Shown: piece after piece, positions 45,155-54,759 of the stretch
How the letters are laid out: each line of letters begins with the position of its first letter
Position numbering within the stretch: the first letter of the stretch is position 1
Origin: Dulcicalothrix desertica PCC 7102
Lineage (GTDB): Bacteria > Cyanobacteriota > Cyanobacteriia > Cyanobacteriales > Nostocaceae
Length of the DNA: 64,000 nucleotides
Reading direction: 5' to 3'
Assembly (NCBI RefSeq): GCF_003991905.1
Contig: NZ_RSCL01000012.1
Location: 1 to 64,000, forward strand
Made by a program: the position numbers and the translations under genes
Notes under the pieces: model-generated
Told to the model about the DNA's origin: nothing
Databases searched by the model: none
The model's input: the letters and a program-made list of their open reading frames with translations, nothing else

Positions 45155-48100
45155 TTAGTTAGCTTCACCAATCAGCATAAATGCTCCCCAATTTCTAGGG
45201 TTAGGACGCTTTTTCATCGTGGTAAGAGTTGCTTGTCGCAACGCTTGAGCTTTATCATTTGTGTGTCGAAGATTTTTATAAAACTCTATCATCAAATAAG
45301 CAGTACTATCATCTGGTACAGCCCATATAGACGCGACAACGCTAGGAACTCCTGCAGTAAAAAAGGAGCGAGATAAACCAACAACACCATCACTTGTAAT
45401 TTTTCCACGACCTGTATCACAAGCGCTGAGAACAACTAACTCTGCTTTTAGATTCATATCAGCAATTTCGTTAGTTGTAAGCAAACCATCATCCTTTCCA
45501 GATGATGCAAGTACAATAGAACCATTTAGCCCTTGTTCGTAATCAAATAAACCATGAGTTGCTAAATGAATGATTCGCGATGATTGCATTTTTTCTACAA
45601 TAGCAACTTTTGTAGCATTTTTGCCCGTAATAGCTTTTGTGTTTAATAAAGAAGCAATTTCCACAGCTTCTTGTTCTGCACTAGGAAGTCGCGCCAACTG
45701 TTGGGGAGCATCGCCAATTTTTAGTCGTACTAATGGCATTGTAGGATTACCAACTACCAGGATATCCTTTGCTAATTTTGCTAATTTCCGCACTCTTTCT
45801 GCTTGTCGGCGAGTTAAATCGAGTGATTGAATAGAGGGAGATATACGAATTGTATGCTTTTCAACTAAAAATTTACCTGCATTATCTTTAAGAGTCAGGA
45901 AAGAAACTAGCCACAGTGACTGTTCGGGCATAAAGACAACATGAGCATTGGGATTAGTGGGTAATAAATCAGCGATTGGTTCAATTAATAATTTATGAAG
46001 TCTATTAAGTTGAGGTAGTTTGTTATTAACTGGATGAACCCTTAAACCCCTAGAATTTATAGAATTACGATAATCACCAATCAGGTCTGCTAAATCTGTA
46101 TTTTCTTTTTGCGATAAATGTTTCAGGTCAACTCGCCTAAAGTTGATTTTCCCTGTAGGCTGAATTACCCAAATTAAAAGTTCTGATTCCTGAGTCGTTA
46201 TTTTGCCTTTTACTTGAAAATCTCTCTTAGCAATTGAATATGTAACTAAAGTAGAATTTTGTTGTTTGGCAATTTCTTGAATTTTTTGAATACTCGGCGA
46301 AGGAGTAGCAGGAGCAGCGTAGGGATTATCTGATAATCGTCTTGCTAATAGCTCTACTAATATACGGGCGCGGCTTTGCTCGATAATTTCTAAAGCTGAA
46401 TCAAATTTATTTTGGGAAACTAAAACATCTCTATAAGTATGATATGTATTAATTTGAGTTTCCATAATTGACATTTGATTCGCATAGTTGTCAGAAAAAC
46501 CTCTACGCATAGATTCCCACACACTTATTGCTTCTTTTAAAGTTTTTTCTGCTTCTATAAAATTATTACTTTCCCAAAGCATTTTACCTAAAATAGTTTT
46601 GGCTTGACCTACTCCTAAAGAGCTATTTATTTCTTGTGAAATTCTCAAACTTTGTTCTAAACATTCAACTGCTTGGTTATGATCTGACAAAAAATTGTAG
46701 GTTATTCCTAAATTAATTAATGAATTTGCAACTCCAGGACGGTCTCCTATTATCTGCGAAATTTTGAGGCTGTCATCGTGATATTTTTTGGCTTTTGTGT
46801 ATTCTCCTAGAGAATTGTAAGCAACACCTATATATCCTAGTGTCTTTGCTTCTAGACCACGCTCTTGGATTTGTCGTGCTATTACTAAACCTCTCTGTAA
46901 ATACTCAATGGCTTTTAGATATTCTTTTAAATTAATATGAAGGCTACCTAAACTTATCAAAGATTTACTCTGAATTTTAGGCTCTTGAATATCATAAGCA
47001 ATTTTTAAGCTTTGCTGCAAATAATTTATTGCTTTCTGATTATCTCCAATAGCTAGATAAACATTACCCAAGCTAGCAATAGAATATCCTTCTAATTTAA
47101 TATCTTGATTTATTTGAGCAATTTTTAAGCTTTGTTGTAAATAATCTATTGCTTCACTATATTTACCTAAAGCAAGGTAAGCATCGCCAATATTGTTAAT
47201 AATATAACCTTCATTGTTTTTGTCATTATTTTCTCTTGCTAGCTTCAATAACAGGTTATAAGCTTCTAAAGCTTTAGCATAATCGCCAAGGAACATAAAT
47301 GTATCTGTAGATTTTTTTAAAGATGTTATTAACTCTGATTTTGCACTAGCAACTTGTTGTTCTGTTTGCTTCTGTTGAGCTTTAGTTTTCTTTAATTCAG
47401 CTATAACTCTTTGACCTTCTGCTTCAAGATGCTGTTTTTGCTTTTGCACATCTTCTTTTTGTTTAATAGCAAATTTAAGCTCTTTCTTCGCTTGTTGTAT
47501 CTGTTTTAATGCTTCCTCTTGCTTTTGCTTTGCTACAGTCCATCGCTCTTCAGCAATTTGGCGCCCCGTTTCAGCTTTTTGGCGTTCTTGTTGAGCTAAC
47601 AGCGCTTGTTGCTGTGCTTGTTGTCTGTCACCTTGTGCTGTAGCTACTGCTTCGTTTGCGGACTTTTCTTTTGCAATTGCAATTTTTAATTCTTGGTCTT
47701 TCTGCTGCAACTCCTGCTGTTTCTGCTTTAAATTTTCCGATGCTTTTTTAAGATTTGCGTCGGCAGTTTTTTCATTAGCTTGTGCTTTTGTTAATTCAGC
47801 CTCAGCTTTCTGCTTTTGGGAAGTAACAGATTGTAAGTCTTTTTTTGCCTCATCTCGCTGTAAGTATGCAAGACGCTGTTCTTCATTTGCTTTACTTGCT
47901 TCTCTAGTTGCTTTACTTGCTGTCATCAATGCAGCTAAGGCGCCGATTATAGATATTACTAAAACAAAAATACCAATGCGAATCTGTTTCTTTGTCTTCC
48001 CTGCTATATCCGTTAAACGCTGATTCGCTTTTGTGGCCTTGTGATTTAACTCTGCTTCCAAACTTGTAGATAAAAATCGATAATCATCATCGCTCAAACG

Positions 48101-49429
48101 TTTCTCCGAAGACCAAAGACGAGCTTTTTGTAAATCTTCTCCTTGTAGCAAACATGACTTGTCCTGATATTTACTGTCTATCCAAGCTTTTAAATTGTCA
48201 GCATAGGGACGTAATTTACCTAGTTCGCTCTCAACCCAGTTTAAATCAAAAACGTTCCCATAAATTTTGTTGTAAATCCTCAATTTAGCTTGGTTTTCTA
48301 CCACGACACCAGTTAAACGTAATCTCATTTGCTCTGGAGTACCATCAATAGTAATTTCGCTATGCTGTAAAATTTGCTGATATAAACCCAATAATGCTAC
48401 AGAAATTCGCTCGCTAACTAATATTCTATCTCGAATAGTTTTTAGATGTTCTTCTTTATCTTGAGCTTCCCAATTATCAATAATTCCGCTTCTTACTACT
48501 CGCTCTACTAACTGTGCAATTTGGAACCTCTCCCCTAACCCCTCTCCGCATCGGAGAGGGGAATTATGAATGTCTTCATTCCTTTGTTGTATAGTATTAG
48601 CGATAAGTTCAAAGCCTCTCTCCTCGTAGGAGAGAGGTTTGGAGAGAGGTTTTTTTAAAGTCACCTTTAACAAATTACAAACCTTCTGGGTCAATAAAGG
48701 TTGTCCCCCAGTCCAAGCTAAAACCTCTTGCATCAAAGCTTGCGGATTCTCCACCTTTCCCTCAAACCCTTTTGCCAAAGGCGCCACTTCACCCAGTTCA
48801 AACCCATACAGTTGAATCGCACTCCCAATATTAAACGGTGTTCTCTCTTCATCTTTAATTAAATCCGAGGGTGCCGCTACACCAAACAACGCAAAAGTTA
48901 ACCGCTTATATTCAGCTTTAAACGCGCGCTTTTGATAGCAGCTTCTAATTAAAGCAAAGAAGTCATCAGCAGGAAAGTCTAAGCGGAGAATACTATCAAT
49001 CTCATCGAGAAAAATTACTATATTTGTATTAATATTTGGCAGTAATAACTCATCAAAGAGTTTACCCAAACGTCGCACTGGAGAAATTTCGATAGATTTG
49101 TCCCACCATATACCCAATTCTTCTTCTTCAACAAAATTTAGTTCGGTTAATAAACTATCAACAATACTTCCGTACCACTGCTCAATGGTAATATCTTGAC
49201 TACCCAATCCAGAAATATCAATTACAGCACAAGCGAAACCATCAGCTTGTAACTGTTTCATTGTTCGTACTAACAGACTCGTTTTACCCATCTGCCGGGA
49301 GTTAAAAACATAACATAGCTCTCCTGCCTTTAATCCGTGGTAAAGGTCAGAATCCGCTTGCCGTGTCACATAGCTGGGTGCATTTTCTTCTAAACTGCCA
49401 CCAACTTTATACTCGTAGTCTCCCGTCAT
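45155..49429 (-). CDS. AAA-like ATPase with TPR repeats and CHAT caspase-like protease
   Basis: 1424 residues: AAA-like domain (~1-340) as in the WD40 paralogue, with [12 protein letters not shown] and [13 protein letters not shown]; membrane-like segment ~500-520 ([20 protein letters not shown]); Gln/Lys-rich coiled coil ~520-720; about seven TPR units ~725-1000; CHAT domain from ~1110 with catalytic pair H1292 ([13 protein letters not shown]) and C1337 ([11 protein letters not shown]). CHAT proteins are caspase-like proteases that in some defence systems kill the host on activation. An in-frame repeat insertion lies at ~residues 255-300. It shares a divergent promoter region with the XRE-AAA gene; a two-gene system is inferred. 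Confidence 0.9.
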   Translation of the reverse strand: MTGDYEYKVGGSLEENAPSYVTRQADSDLYHGLKAGELCYVFNSRQMGKTSLLVRTMKQLQADGFACAVIDISGLGSQDITIEQWYGSIVDSLLTELNFVEEEELGIWWDKSIEISPVRRLGKLFDELLLPNINTNIVIFLDEIDSILRLDFPADDFFALIRSCYQKRAFKAEYKRLTFALFGVAAPSDLIKDEERTPFNIGSAIQLYGFELGEVAPLAKGFEGKVENPQALMQEVLAWTGGQPLLTQKVCNLLKVTLKKPLSKPLSYEERGFELIANTIQQRNEDIHNSPLRCGEGLGERFQIAQLVERVVRSGIIDNWEAQDKEEHLKTIRDRILVSERISVALLGLYQQILQHSEITIDGTPEQMRLRLTGVVVENQAKLRIYNKIYGNVFDLNWVESELGKLRPYADNLKAWIDSKYQDKSCLLQGEDLQKARLWSSEKRLSDDDYRFLSTSLEAELNHKATKANQRLTDIAGKTKKQIRIGIFVLVISIIGALAALMTASKATREASKANEEQRLAYLQRDEAKKDLQSVTSQKQKAEAELTKAQANEKTADANLKKASENLKQKQQELQQKDQELKIAIAKEKSANEAVATAQGDRQQAQQQALLAQQERQKAETGRQIAEERWTVAKQKQEEALKQIQQAKKELKFAIKQKEDVQKQKQHLEAEGQRVIAELKKTKAQQKQTEQQVASAKSELITSLKKSTDTFMFLGDYAKALEAYNLLLKLARENNDKNNEGYIINNIGDAYLALGKYSEAIDYLQQSLKIAQINQDIKLEGYSIASLGNVYLAIGDNQKAINYLQQSLKIAYDIQEPKIQSKSLISLGSLHINLKEYLKAIEYLQRGLVIARQIQERGLEAKTLGYIGVAYNSLGEYTKAKKYHDDSLKISQIIGDRPGVANSLINLGITYNFLSDHNQAVECLEQSLRISQEINSSLGVGQAKTILGKMLWESNNFIEAEKTLKEAISVWESMRRGFSDNYANQMSIMETQINTYHTYRDVLVSQNKFDSALEIIEQSRARILVELLARRLSDNPYAAPATPSPSIQKIQEIAKQQNSTLVTYSIAKRDFQVKGKITTQESELLIWVIQPTGKINFRRVDLKHLSQKENTDLADLIGDYRNSINSRGLRVHPVNNKLPQLNRLHKLLIEPIADLLPTNPNAHVVFMPEQSLWLVSFLTLKDNAGKFLVEKHTIRISPSIQSLDLTRRQAERVRKLAKLAKDILVVGNPTMPLVRLKIGDAPQQLARLPSAEQEAVEIASLLNTKAITGKNATKVAIVEKMQSSRIIHLATHGLFDYEQGLNGSIVLASSGKDDGLLTTNEIADMNLKAELVVLSACDTGRGKITSDGVVGLSRSFFTAGVPSVVASIWAVPDDSTAYLMIEFYKNLRHTNDKAQALRQATLTTMKKRPNPRNWGAFMLIGEAN
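48530..48660. repeat. Palindromic repeat inserted in frame in the CHAT gene
   Basis: Perfect palindromes CCCCTCTCCG-CAT-CGGAGAGGGG (48539-48561) and CCTCTCTCCT-CGT-AGGAGAGAGG (48615-48637) lie in frame within the ATPase part. They encode [11 protein letters not shown]...[14 protein letters not shown]. The WD40 paralogue has a shorter, similar piece at the same place ([15 protein letters not shown]). Confidence 0.85.
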
Positions 49430-49589
49430 AATTTTGTTTTGAATAAAGAAAAAACTACATCGATACCTATCTTGAGTTTAATTGTTGAAATATTGAGTTC
49501 TTATTGAGTTGGTATTGAGTTGTTATTTACTTTACCAAATAAATACTTATCCTGTAAGCTAAGTTTTGTAGTTTACTTATCACTCAGCT
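49430..49589. promoter_or_regulatory. Divergent promoter region of CHAT and XRE-AAA genes
   Basis: 160 bases with TTGAGTTTAATTGTTGAAAT and TTATTGAGTTGGTATTGAG iterations; TTGAGTT occurs several times as a half-site-like repeat. The copy at 43612-43760 keeps it, so regulation of both effector genes is probably shared. Confidence 0.5.
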
Positions 49590-50948
49590 ATGCCACGTGG
49601 AATCCGAGTAAATACAGATTGCATTCCCCTTGTCAAGCAAAGGATGTTACAAAAAGGTTTTGCTCGTCAAGTCGATTTAGCTGAGAGAATAGGTCGTAGT
49701 CAATCTGTCATTAATTTTTTTCTCAATGGTCGGACTGTTGAATACCTCAATTTCTACGAACTTTGTGAGGTATTAGGTTTTGAAGTCCAAGATATTGCTG
49801 ATTTTGAAGCGCTGGCAAGTACCTATACGGACAAAGCACAAAAAGTAAATAATTCTTCCCCCCTTGCTACTCCTAACTCTCCACTTCCAAATTTCGACCT
49901 CGAATATCCAGAAGGGGAAGTGCCATTAGATTCTCTTTTTTATGTAGAACGTCCGCCCATTGAGCAGCGTTGTTATGCAGAAATCAAAAAACCTGGCGCC
50001 CTAATTCGTATCAAGGCGCCGCAACACATGGGTAAGTCTTCACTTCTCGCGCGGATTCTCCAAGAAGCCCAAAACCAAGGGAATAAAGTTGTTACCATAG
50101 ATTTTCAGCTAGCAGAGGAGGAATTATTCTGCGACTTAAATACATTTCTGCACTGGTTTTGCGATACTGTCACTGAAGCCGTAGCTCTCGATAATCGAGA
50201 ATTACTAGAAAAATTGTCCCAACAACTTGATAAGCATTGGGAAACTGGACAACGCTTTGGCTATATGAAGTCTTGTAAAAACTACTTTGAGCGCTATTTA
50301 TTCCCAGAAATCAACCAACCGTTGGTTTTAGGATTAGAAAAAGTTGATAGATTATTTGAATATCCCAAAATCTACAAAGATTTTTTTGGATTATTGCGCG
50401 CGGTTCACGAAGAAGCCAAACGTCGCGATATTTGGAAGCAATTAAGATTAGCACTCGCATATTCCACCGATGCCTATGTACCAGTTGATATTAATCAATC
50501 ACCATTTAATGTTGGTTTAGCATTGGAATTACCAGAATTTACCCACGAGCAAGTTAAAGATTTAGCCCAACGTCATCAACTCAATTGGAGTGATGCAGAA
50601 GTACTGGATTTGACAGGACTGGTGGGAGGACACCCTTTTTTAGTACGTTTAGCTCTGTATCAAATCGCTAACCGAGAGATAAGTTTAACTGACTTTTTGC
50701 AAACGGCGCCGACAGCAGCAGGTATTTATAGTAAGCATCTGCAACGGCAAGAATATATTTTGCAGCAACAGCCAGAATTAGGAAAAGCAATGCAACAGAT
50801 TGTTGCAAATGGTAATCCTGTAAATTTAACAACGGAAGTTAGATTTAAATTATATAGTCTAGGATTGGTTAAATTACGAAATGATGAAGTTACACCAAGA
50901 TGTGAGTTATACCGTCAATATTTTCGTAATTCTACAAAAGCCAATTAG
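49590..50948 (+). CDS. XRE-type HTH plus AAA-like ATPase
   Basis: 452 residues. An N-terminal helix-turn-helix (~8-60, RMLQKGFARQVDLAERIGRS then QSVINFFLNGRTVEYLNFYE) is followed by an acidic linker and an AAA-like domain: ALIRIKAPQHMGKSSLLARI with the P loop, LVLGLEKVDRLFEYPKIYKD as the Walker B-like strand, and DLTGLVGGHPFLVRLALYQI. It is the same ATPase class as the two large neighbours. A DNA-binding ATPase next to a CHAT or WD40 effector suggests a regulator or a co-sensor. The ATG is supported by the copy of the start at 43761. Confidence 0.8.
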   Translation: MPRGIRVNTDCIPLVKQRMLQKGFARQVDLAERIGRSQSVINFFLNGRTVEYLNFYELCEVLGFEVQDIADFEALASTYTDKAQKVNNSSPLATPNSPLPNFDLEYPEGEVPLDSLFYVERPPIEQRCYAEIKKPGALIRIKAPQHMGKSSLLARILQEAQNQGNKVVTIDFQLAEEELFCDLNTFLHWFCDTVTEAVALDNRELLEKLSQQLDKHWETGQRFGYMKSCKNYFERYLFPEINQPLVLGLEKVDRLFEYPKIYKDFFGLLRAVHEEAKRRDIWKQLRLALAYSTDAYVPVDINQSPFNVGLALELPEFTHEQVKDLAQRHQLNWSDAEVLDLTGLVGGHPFLVRLALYQIANREISLTDFLQTAPTAAGIYSKHLQRQEYILQQQPELGKAMQQIVANGNPVNLTTEVRFKLYSLGLVKLRNDEVTPRCELYRQYFRNSTKAN

Positions 50949-50949
50949 A

Positions 50950-51080
50950 GGTTGTTTGAAAAGTGTCTGTGAATGTCATGCTGAGGCACGAAGCATCCCA
51001 GTGTATAGTTTCAAACCCTAGATTCTACCCTCCGGGAAAACTCCGTTTACGTTCCGTAAAACTCCACTCAGAATGACAAT
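50950..51080. repeat. Dispersed repeat TGTCATGCTGAGG ... CAGAATGACA
   Basis: A short interspersed sequence with inverted ends (GTCATGCTGAG / CTCAGAATGAC). A common type in cyanobacterial genomes, immediately after the XRE-AAA stop. Confidence 0.55.
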
Positions 51081-51307
51081 TTATACCCTATCTGACTTTT
51101 TAAACATCCTCTTAGAGCGGTTTGTGTCATTAATTTTGGATAGTTGGCGCCGTCATTATCAGGGTGCATCTACAATATACGTATCCAATAATGCTGCTAA
51201 AAATAGTTTACTTCAGAAAAAGGTTAAAACCAGAAGCGATGTAGAAACATTCAAAACAGTCCCAGCTTCTTTAACCAAAAAAATTATAGAACAGGGTAAA
51301 TTACTTT

Positions 51308-51469
51308 ATGGACAAGGCAAAACGTACACTAGTGCAATTTTGGCTGAAAAAAGCACAACGTGATTTGGCAGCTGCACAAAAATTAGCTCAAGAACTACCA
51401 GATATCGCAATTTACCATTGTCATCGTACTTCCACAAAAGTCAATCAGGACTTACGCATGAAAACCTAG
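51308..51469 (+). pseudogene. HEPN-domain gene truncated by a miniature element
   Basis: MDKAKRTLVQFWLKKAQRDL then AAAQKLAQELPDIAIYHC is the first helix pair of a HEPN protein (often an RNase toxin or a nucleotidyltransferase partner). After ~38 codons the frame runs into the MITE at 51445-51549 and stops. No remaining HEPN catalytic motif (RxxxxH) is present. Confidence 0.65.
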
Positions 51470-51549
51470 AAACCTGGTTTCTTCGTTGATAGCATCTAAT
51501 AAAAATGACGATTTGTCGTAGAAACCAGGTTTCTTTGCGTAAGTCCTGA
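51445..51549. mobile_element. Miniature inverted-repeat element
   Basis: Perfect ends TCAGGACTTACGCA (51445-51458) and TGCGTAAGTCCTGA (51536-51549) with nested AGAAACCTGGTTTCT / AGAAACCAGGTTTCT, about 105 bases, no coding. It interrupts the HEPN gene. No clear target duplication was seen. Confidence 0.8.
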
Positions 51550-51636
51550 ATGTAACTAAATTAACTCAATCCTATCTCCAGCTTGTACTCAAATAGCAGC
51601 AGTGTTTGATGAAATTATCGAATTCAACAAACACCC

Positions 51637-52101
51637 ATGTTAAATAAAACACAGAAAACTAAACTATTCGGAGTACTGGCTGCTATTTCTGCGACCTGTT
51701 TCCTTACACCCACTCCAGTTCGTGCTGATAATAGCCAATATATTTATGAAGTTGGTGAACAGCTAGCAAAAGCAGCAATTGCTTCTGGTTTAGGCGGTTA
51801 TACTTTAACTCACGAACCTTCTATCGATTTACTCACTCACGGTCGTTCCGATTATATTACTGTAAATCTCCGCGCGGGCACATCATACGGCATAGTTGGA
51901 GTATGCGATAGAGATTGTCGAGATTTAGATATTGCACTTTATGATAGCCGTGGAAATCTCATTGCTTCTGATTTACAAAATGATGATATTCCAACCATAA
52001 GTATAAATCCTACCCGTAGCGGAACATATCGAGTTCGGGTAGATATGGCTAGTTGCAATACGAGTGCTTGTTACTACGGTATTGGTGTATTTGGTCAATA
52101 A
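51637..52101 (+). CDS. Secreted protein with PPC-like domain
   Basis: 154 residues. A signal peptide (KLFGVLAAISATCFLTPTPV, cut after RAD) precedes a beta-sandwich with four Cys (CDRDC and CNTSAC) and NPTRSGTYRVRVDM. This resembles the small bacterial pre-peptidase C-terminal (PPC) domain that is exported with or attached to proteases. Its partner is unknown; the trypsin-like gene is 12 kb away. It should be outside the cytoplasm. Confidence 0.7.
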   Translation: MLNKTQKTKLFGVLAAISATCFLTPTPVRADNSQYIYEVGEQLAKAAIASGLGGYTLTHEPSIDLLTHGRSDYITVNLRAGTSYGIVGVCDRDCRDLDIALYDSRGNLIASDLQNDDIPTISINPTRSGTYRVRVDMASCNTSACYYGIGVFGQ

Positions 52102-52174
52102 AGCCAAATTATTGTTGCCTATTTTGGGTGTAGCGGCACCGTTAACACGAACGCTACACCAACCTTGGTTTTAG

Positions 52175-52552
52175 TTATGCTTCTTGCAACTGTTGAGAAA
52201 CCTGAATTTCTGGTAGCGGTTCTAATGGGCTGGTAATAGGGGCGTATCGGCAGTAACAAATAACAATAGTTTCAAATTCAGCAACTGGTAAATCTGGAAC
52301 GTATTCTTCAACCCTGCTAACTTCCCAGTCCCCTACCCTGCTGTGAGTACTGGCGCCAGGAAATTTGGGGTCAACAAACTGCTCTATGCGATGATATTCT
52401 TTCAACCGATAACCTGGTTGAGGCAATGGACGTTTTGATGAGTCATAATGCTCTGCAAGAATGTCAGTACATGCCCCAGTATGGGCTAATATCATTTTTT
52501 TCCATTGTTCAGTCGATGCGTTTTCGGCTTTAAAGATAATATACTTACTCAT
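52175..52552 (-). CDS. Hypothetical protein
   Basis: 125 residues from MSKYIIFKAENASTEQW; other ATGs at 52558 and 52561 sit too near an AGGAG ribosome site, and this one has spacing of about ten bases. No domain recognised; no signal. It contains HTGACTDILAEHYD and VAEFETIVICYCRYAPI. Its start overlaps the stop of the 73-residue gene by eight bases, so the two form an operon. Confidence 0.6.
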   Translation of the reverse strand: MSKYIIFKAENASTEQWKKMILAHTGACTDILAEHYDSSKRPLPQPGYRLKEYHRIEQFVDPKFPGASTHSRVGDWEVSRVEEYVPDLPVAEFETIVICYCRYAPITSPLEPLPEIQVSQQLQEA

Positions 52553-52766
52553 CGTCATCATTCTCCTGAAAATAACTTGGGAATTCAGTTTTACCCTCAA
52601 AAACACAATCAAATTCCAGTATTCTGGTATCTGTTGGTTCTACCCGTAGTAACGTCCAATCATATCTAGATGCCATTTGACGACATAAGTTAGGATGGCT
52701 TACTGCATGTCGAGAAACATTTTCTCTTGGGTCATATCTACTACTTTCGTTGCGCCCTGCGGTCAT
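52545..52766 (-). CDS. Hypothetical protein, first gene of a pair
   Basis: 73 residues, Arg-rich start and acidic end (SYFQENDDDE). No domain recognised. Overlaps the downstream gene, so co-translation is likely. The gene and its partner could be a toxin-antitoxin-like pair by size, but nothing else supports that. Confidence 0.55.
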   Translation of the reverse strand: MTAGRNESSRYDPRENVSRHAVSHPNLCRQMASRYDWTLLRVEPTDTRILEFDCVFEGKTEFPSYFQENDDDE

Positions 52767-52800
52767 TATTTATACAAACCTATTTTTCAGTTGTACTCCT

Positions 52801-52968
52801 TTACGATGCTTGCTGACCTTGTTTGTTTTTATCCTCTGCAATTGCCCGTTTGACCAAAATCTTGACAAACTGAGGCAATGTTACAAAGTTCCTCTCTGCT
52901 AACCCCTGAAGATAACTGTATTCATCAGGGGTTAACCGAATTGACACTTGTGGGTTATTAGATGGCAT
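52801..52968 (-). CDS. Small ribbon-helix-helix protein
   Basis: 55 residues, MPSNNPQVSIRLTPDEYSYL, then QGLAERNFVTLPQFVKILVK and a polar tail. The beta strand followed by two helices is a typical CopG/Arc-type DNA-binding fold of plasmid repressors or antitoxins. The ATG at 52968 precedes a coherent frame to a TAA at 52801. It stands 34 bases upstream of the 73-residue gene and reads the same way, so it may be its regulator. Confidence 0.7.
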   Translation of the reverse strand: MPSNNPQVSIRLTPDEYSYLQGLAERNFVTLPQFVKILVKRAIAEDKNKQGQQAS

Positions 52969-53255
52969 TTATAGTAATTTGGCTACTACTCAATCATCTT
53001 AAACGCTCGTAGCAAAAAAGCGTATTTCTCAGCAAGTGTGACCAAGTGCTAGCACATGATAACACCATATCATCAGATAAACTGCACGCGATTGGCGAGT
53101 TACAAATTGTTATAAATTAACTTCAGGACTTATCCTAACTCACAAATAAATTTGGCACTAGCATTTGTACTATTTGTACTCCCAACTGCACTTAACCTTG
53201 TTCGTCCCGCATGATAAATTGAATTAATATAGCTTTTAGACTAGCAACGGCAGCA

Positions 53256-53558
53256 CTAGTAGTGCAGGAGTGCATTTCCTTCATTACGTTGATGTTGCTC
53301 AAAGTTCCGCTGCATCACCTTTTTATTTATCTGCATTACTGCTTGTGCATCACGCAATTCCATAACAACATTGTCAAGCACGGCGCCACGAGCTAAAAAC
53401 CTGTTAACATCGTTAGTTAATTCACGAACAGTTAAATTAGTTTCAAGTATTTCAGCTTGTGTTTGCTTGAGTTGTGTTTGTGCTTGAAGTTGCCTCTGTG
53501 CCAATTCAGTTAATATAGCGTAAATATCATTGTTGTCTTGATTGTTTGAGCTAGTCAT
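53256..53558 (-). CDS. Short coiled-coil protein, paralogue of 55809-56228
   Basis: 100 residues, Gln/Asn-rich. NNDIYAILTELAQRQLQAQT and ELTNDVNRFLARGAVLDNVV match EVYAILAELARKQLQTENNL and SLTNDVSRVLGRSAILDDVL of the other copy. Coiled coil, no enzyme motif. The two paralogues bracket the ImmA/IrrE-PIN cassette, on opposite strands. Role unknown. Confidence 0.65.
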   Translation of the reverse strand: MTSSNNQDNNDIYAILTELAQRQLQAQTQLKQTQAEILETNLTVRELTNDVNRFLARGAVLDNVVMELRDAQAVMQINKKVMQRNFEQHQRNEGNALLHY

Positions 53559-53727
53559 TCTATTTAAACTCCTTATATAAAAAGTGATTTTAGCAAAAGA
53601 GCGTGAATGTAATTGATTAAATATAGTACAATAGTATAAACGCTTTATTATTGGTTAATTGCCATGCAGGCGTTACAATTACAGTCGCGCTTTTTAAGTC
53701 CTGCAAGCGGGAGCAAGGAGGTGTTCC

Positions 53728-54756
53728 ATGATACTTTCTCAAACTCAAATAAAAATGGAAACACTGTATGAACGCTTAGAGGCAATTGGTCTTCCTGAGA
53801 AGTTTATTAGAGAACAAGCGCTTCCTAGTTGGTGGGATGAGGAATTTGAGGATACAGAAGGCGCCGTAATTGAAGCTGCTGCTTATATTTCACGTCGATT
53901 AAATCTTGATATTAATTCTTTATTAGAACCACAAGCAGCGCCTACTTTCAAGCGGTCGTGTATCGCGAGATTCAAAACAAAGCAAGGTGTTGTAGTTAAT
54001 GAGCTTTTGATTGCACACTGCATTGCCGCGCGTATTGCTGAAATGGCTGCTTACGCTTGTACTACGGAGTTTAACTTAGTATCTGATTCAGCTTCTATTG
54101 TACGTAATAAAATTTTATCAGACCGAGAATTTGTTGATTTGGAAGGATTGCTACATTTTTGTTGGAGTTGTGGGATTCCTGTTGTTCATTTCGATAGATA
54201 TCCTAAGTCTCAAGATAAATTTGATGGGATGGTGGCAAGTTTTGACCATCGTCCAGTTATTGTAATTAGTCTCAATCGATGTTCAAGGTCTTGGTTAGCG
54301 TTTATATTGGCACATGAGTTAGGGCATATTATCAAAGGTCATGCAAGTAACACTATATTTATAGACGAAAAGGTTTTGCTTGAGAATCCAGATATTGAAG
54401 AGGTAGAAGCGAATCAATTTGCTGTAGAGCTATTATTGGGTAAGCCTGATATTGGGTATAATTTTCCTGCTTATCTAACAGGGGAGGAAATGGCTGATTA
54501 TGCTCGCAGGATTTCTGTTAGGGATAGGGTTGACTCTGGGGCCATAGTGTTAAATAATGCATGGAATAAGGCTTTCCGGGTAGCAACCTCAAAAGAGGAG
54601 CGAATTATTTGGGCTACGGCGAATAAATCTCTCAAAATTCTTGAGGGTGATGCTGATGCTCCTTCATATATAAATATTTATGCTCAACAGTACCTAGATT
54701 TAGATAAACTGGATGTGGATAGTCAAGATTACCTAGAGTTAGCTATTATGGAGTAA
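53728..54756 (+). CDS. ImmA/IrrE-family metallopeptidase
   Basis: 342 residues, with zinc motif HELGH (H196, E197, H200 in AFILAHELGHIIKGH) and the third-ligand candidate in EEVEANQFAVELLLG, the ImmA/IrrE pattern. It is preceded by AAGGAGGTG, a strong ribosome site. The family cuts repressors or stress regulators, often as the partner of an XRE protein. No HTH is fused here; the XRE gene is downstream at 55573. It ends 3 bases before the PIN gene. The first ~130 residues are unrecognised. Confidence 0.85.
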   Translation: MILSQTQIKMETLYERLEAIGLPEKFIREQALPSWWDEEFEDTEGAVIEAAAYISRRLNLDINSLLEPQAAPTFKRSCIARFKTKQGVVVNELLIAHCIAARIAEMAAYACTTEFNLVSDSASIVRNKILSDREFVDLEGLLHFCWSCGIPVVHFDRYPKSQDKFDGMVASFDHRPVIVISLNRCSRSWLAFILAHELGHIIKGHASNTIFIDEKVLLENPDIEEVEANQFAVELLLGKPDIGYNFPAYLTGEEMADYARRISVRDRVDSGAIVLNNAWNKAFRVATSKEERIIWATANKSLKILEGDADAPSYINIYAQQYLDLDKLDVDSQDYLELAIME

Positions 54757-54759
54757 TGT

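Noticed and set aside
51073-51363. 96-residue plus-strand frame after the XRE-AAA gene
   Set aside because: Starts inside a dispersed repeat, has no recognised similarity and overlaps the HEPN remnant in another frame.
53664-53755. Short leader frame MQALQLQSRFLSPASGSKEV before the ImmA gene
   Set aside because: Could be an upstream frame, but it overlaps the strong ribosome site of the protease and shows no other support.
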